Below are positions 63,753 to 64,000 of a stretch of 64,000 bases of DNA, one piece after another. Origin of the DNA: Bacteroidales bacterium. GTDB taxonomy: Bacteria > Bacteroidota > Bacteroidia > Bacteroidales > UBA932. The notes under the pieces were generated by a model. That model had not been told where the DNA came from. It saw only the letters and a program-made list of their open reading frames with translations, and made no database searches. How positions within the stretch are numbered: the stretch's first letter is position 1; each line of letters starts with the position of its first letter. A program made the position numbers and the translations under genes. Location: positions 99,660-163,659 of the forward strand of contig SUYQ01000002.1 in the NCBI GenBank assembly GCA_015060325.1. Reading direction: 5' to 3'.

Positions 63753-64000
63753 TCAAAATTTCAGTCTGCAGGTCAAGCCATAGTAGAAGGCCGGGGTGAA
63801 GATTGTTCCCATACCTGTAGCCATCGACTTGACATATGGTCTTGAGTTGGTAAAGTTATTGGCGAAGAACGACAGGGACACATGGTCTCCGATCTCCTTC
63901 GTTATGCTCAGGTTGGCCGACATATATGCACCGTAGCCGTCCTGGGCGAATATATACGCATTCGGTGACACGAGTATCAGGTTGGCGAATGCAGGGTCGG
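63753..64000 (-). CDS. TonB-dependent receptor, C-terminal end (cut by window edge)
   Basis: The frame is open to the window end, so only about the last 82 residues are seen; they include ANLSITKEIGDHVSLSFFAN followed by NFTNSRPYV and end in the barrel-closing strand YYGLTCRLKF. The pattern (NxxT.., loops with FANNFTN, C-terminal Phe) is that of SusC/RagA-type or other TonB-dependent receptors. Co-transcribed with DUF4876 and DUF6850 genes. A GTG at 63971 could be mistaken for a start but the frame clearly continues. Confidence 0.8.
   Translation of the reverse strand, partial: DPAFANLILVSPNAYIFAQDGYGAYMSANLSITKEIGDHVSLSFFANNFTNSRPYVKSMATGMGTIFTPAFYYGLTCRLKF

Overview
The window is a chromosomal segment of a Bacteroidota, most probably an uncultured gut Bacteroidales. 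The evidence is SusC/SusD pairs, a hybrid two-component regulator, Mfa-like/fimbrillin lipoproteins, FISUMP domains, TAnnTTTG-type promoter boxes instead of the usual -10/-35, almost no Shine-Dalgarno sequences, and intergenic DNA full of short palindromic repeats. Genus cannot be assigned from the sequence alone.

Layout. 1-1.1 kb: end of a TonB-dependent receptor operon. 1.1-3.3 kb: two tandem AraC regulators divergent from a small protein made of two copies of a lysine-rich repeat. 3.3-7.5 kb: repeat-rich, gene-poor DNA with a FISUMP protein, an Rpn-type nuclease/transposase, and two copies of a ~465-bp structured intergenic segment, one ending in a remnant of the small repeat gene. 7.5-11.4 kb: str operon (rpsL-rpsG-fusA-rpsJ) followed by tRNA-Met and a DUF454 gene rather than the S10 operon. 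11.8-13.9 kb: DUF3298 lipoprotein, a divergent alkyltransferase-like protein and a SIMPL protein.

14.1-52.4 kb: a large polysaccharide utilization locus for an acidic, arabinose-containing glycan (pectin, RG-II-like material or a plant gum are the reasonable guesses). It has a GH97-GH127-heparinase-type lyase-GH88 unit divergent from a 1325-aa hybrid regulator; a GH28 - GH106/esterase fusion - araB unit; an apparent 12-gene, 17-kb unit (ECF sigma, SusC, SusD, two surface lipoproteins with a 51-aa ORF between them, three tandem alginate-lyase-family lipoproteins, a sodium/sugar symporter, araD, araA); and a divergent GH43. Two of these units share a direct repeat with 22-bp spacing in front of their promoters, a candidate operator.

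52.4-59.0 kb: uronate catabolism (kduD, a DUF4861-EIIC fusion, kduI, kdgK, eda). This is the most unusual part. KduI carries a signal peptide, and its upstream neighbour fuses a periplasmic DUF4861 lipoprotein domain to a galactitol-PTS EIIC-like membrane domain with no IIA, IIB, EI or HPr nearby. Together with the lipoprotein GH88 this suggests that unsaturated uronates are isomerised in the periplasm and imported by a PTS-independent EIIC carrier before KduD, KdgK and Eda finish the pathway in the cytosol.

59.3-64 kb: a fimbrillin/FISUMP lipoprotein, then a DUF6850 outer-membrane protein, a DUF4876 lipoprotein and a cut-off TonB-dependent receptor.

The intergenic DNA holds two families of structured repeats: a ~112-bp twin-hairpin element (four copies, stems that differ but stay paired) and a second family with a long central hairpin (three copies), besides many short GTCAT(C/T)C-type palindromes.
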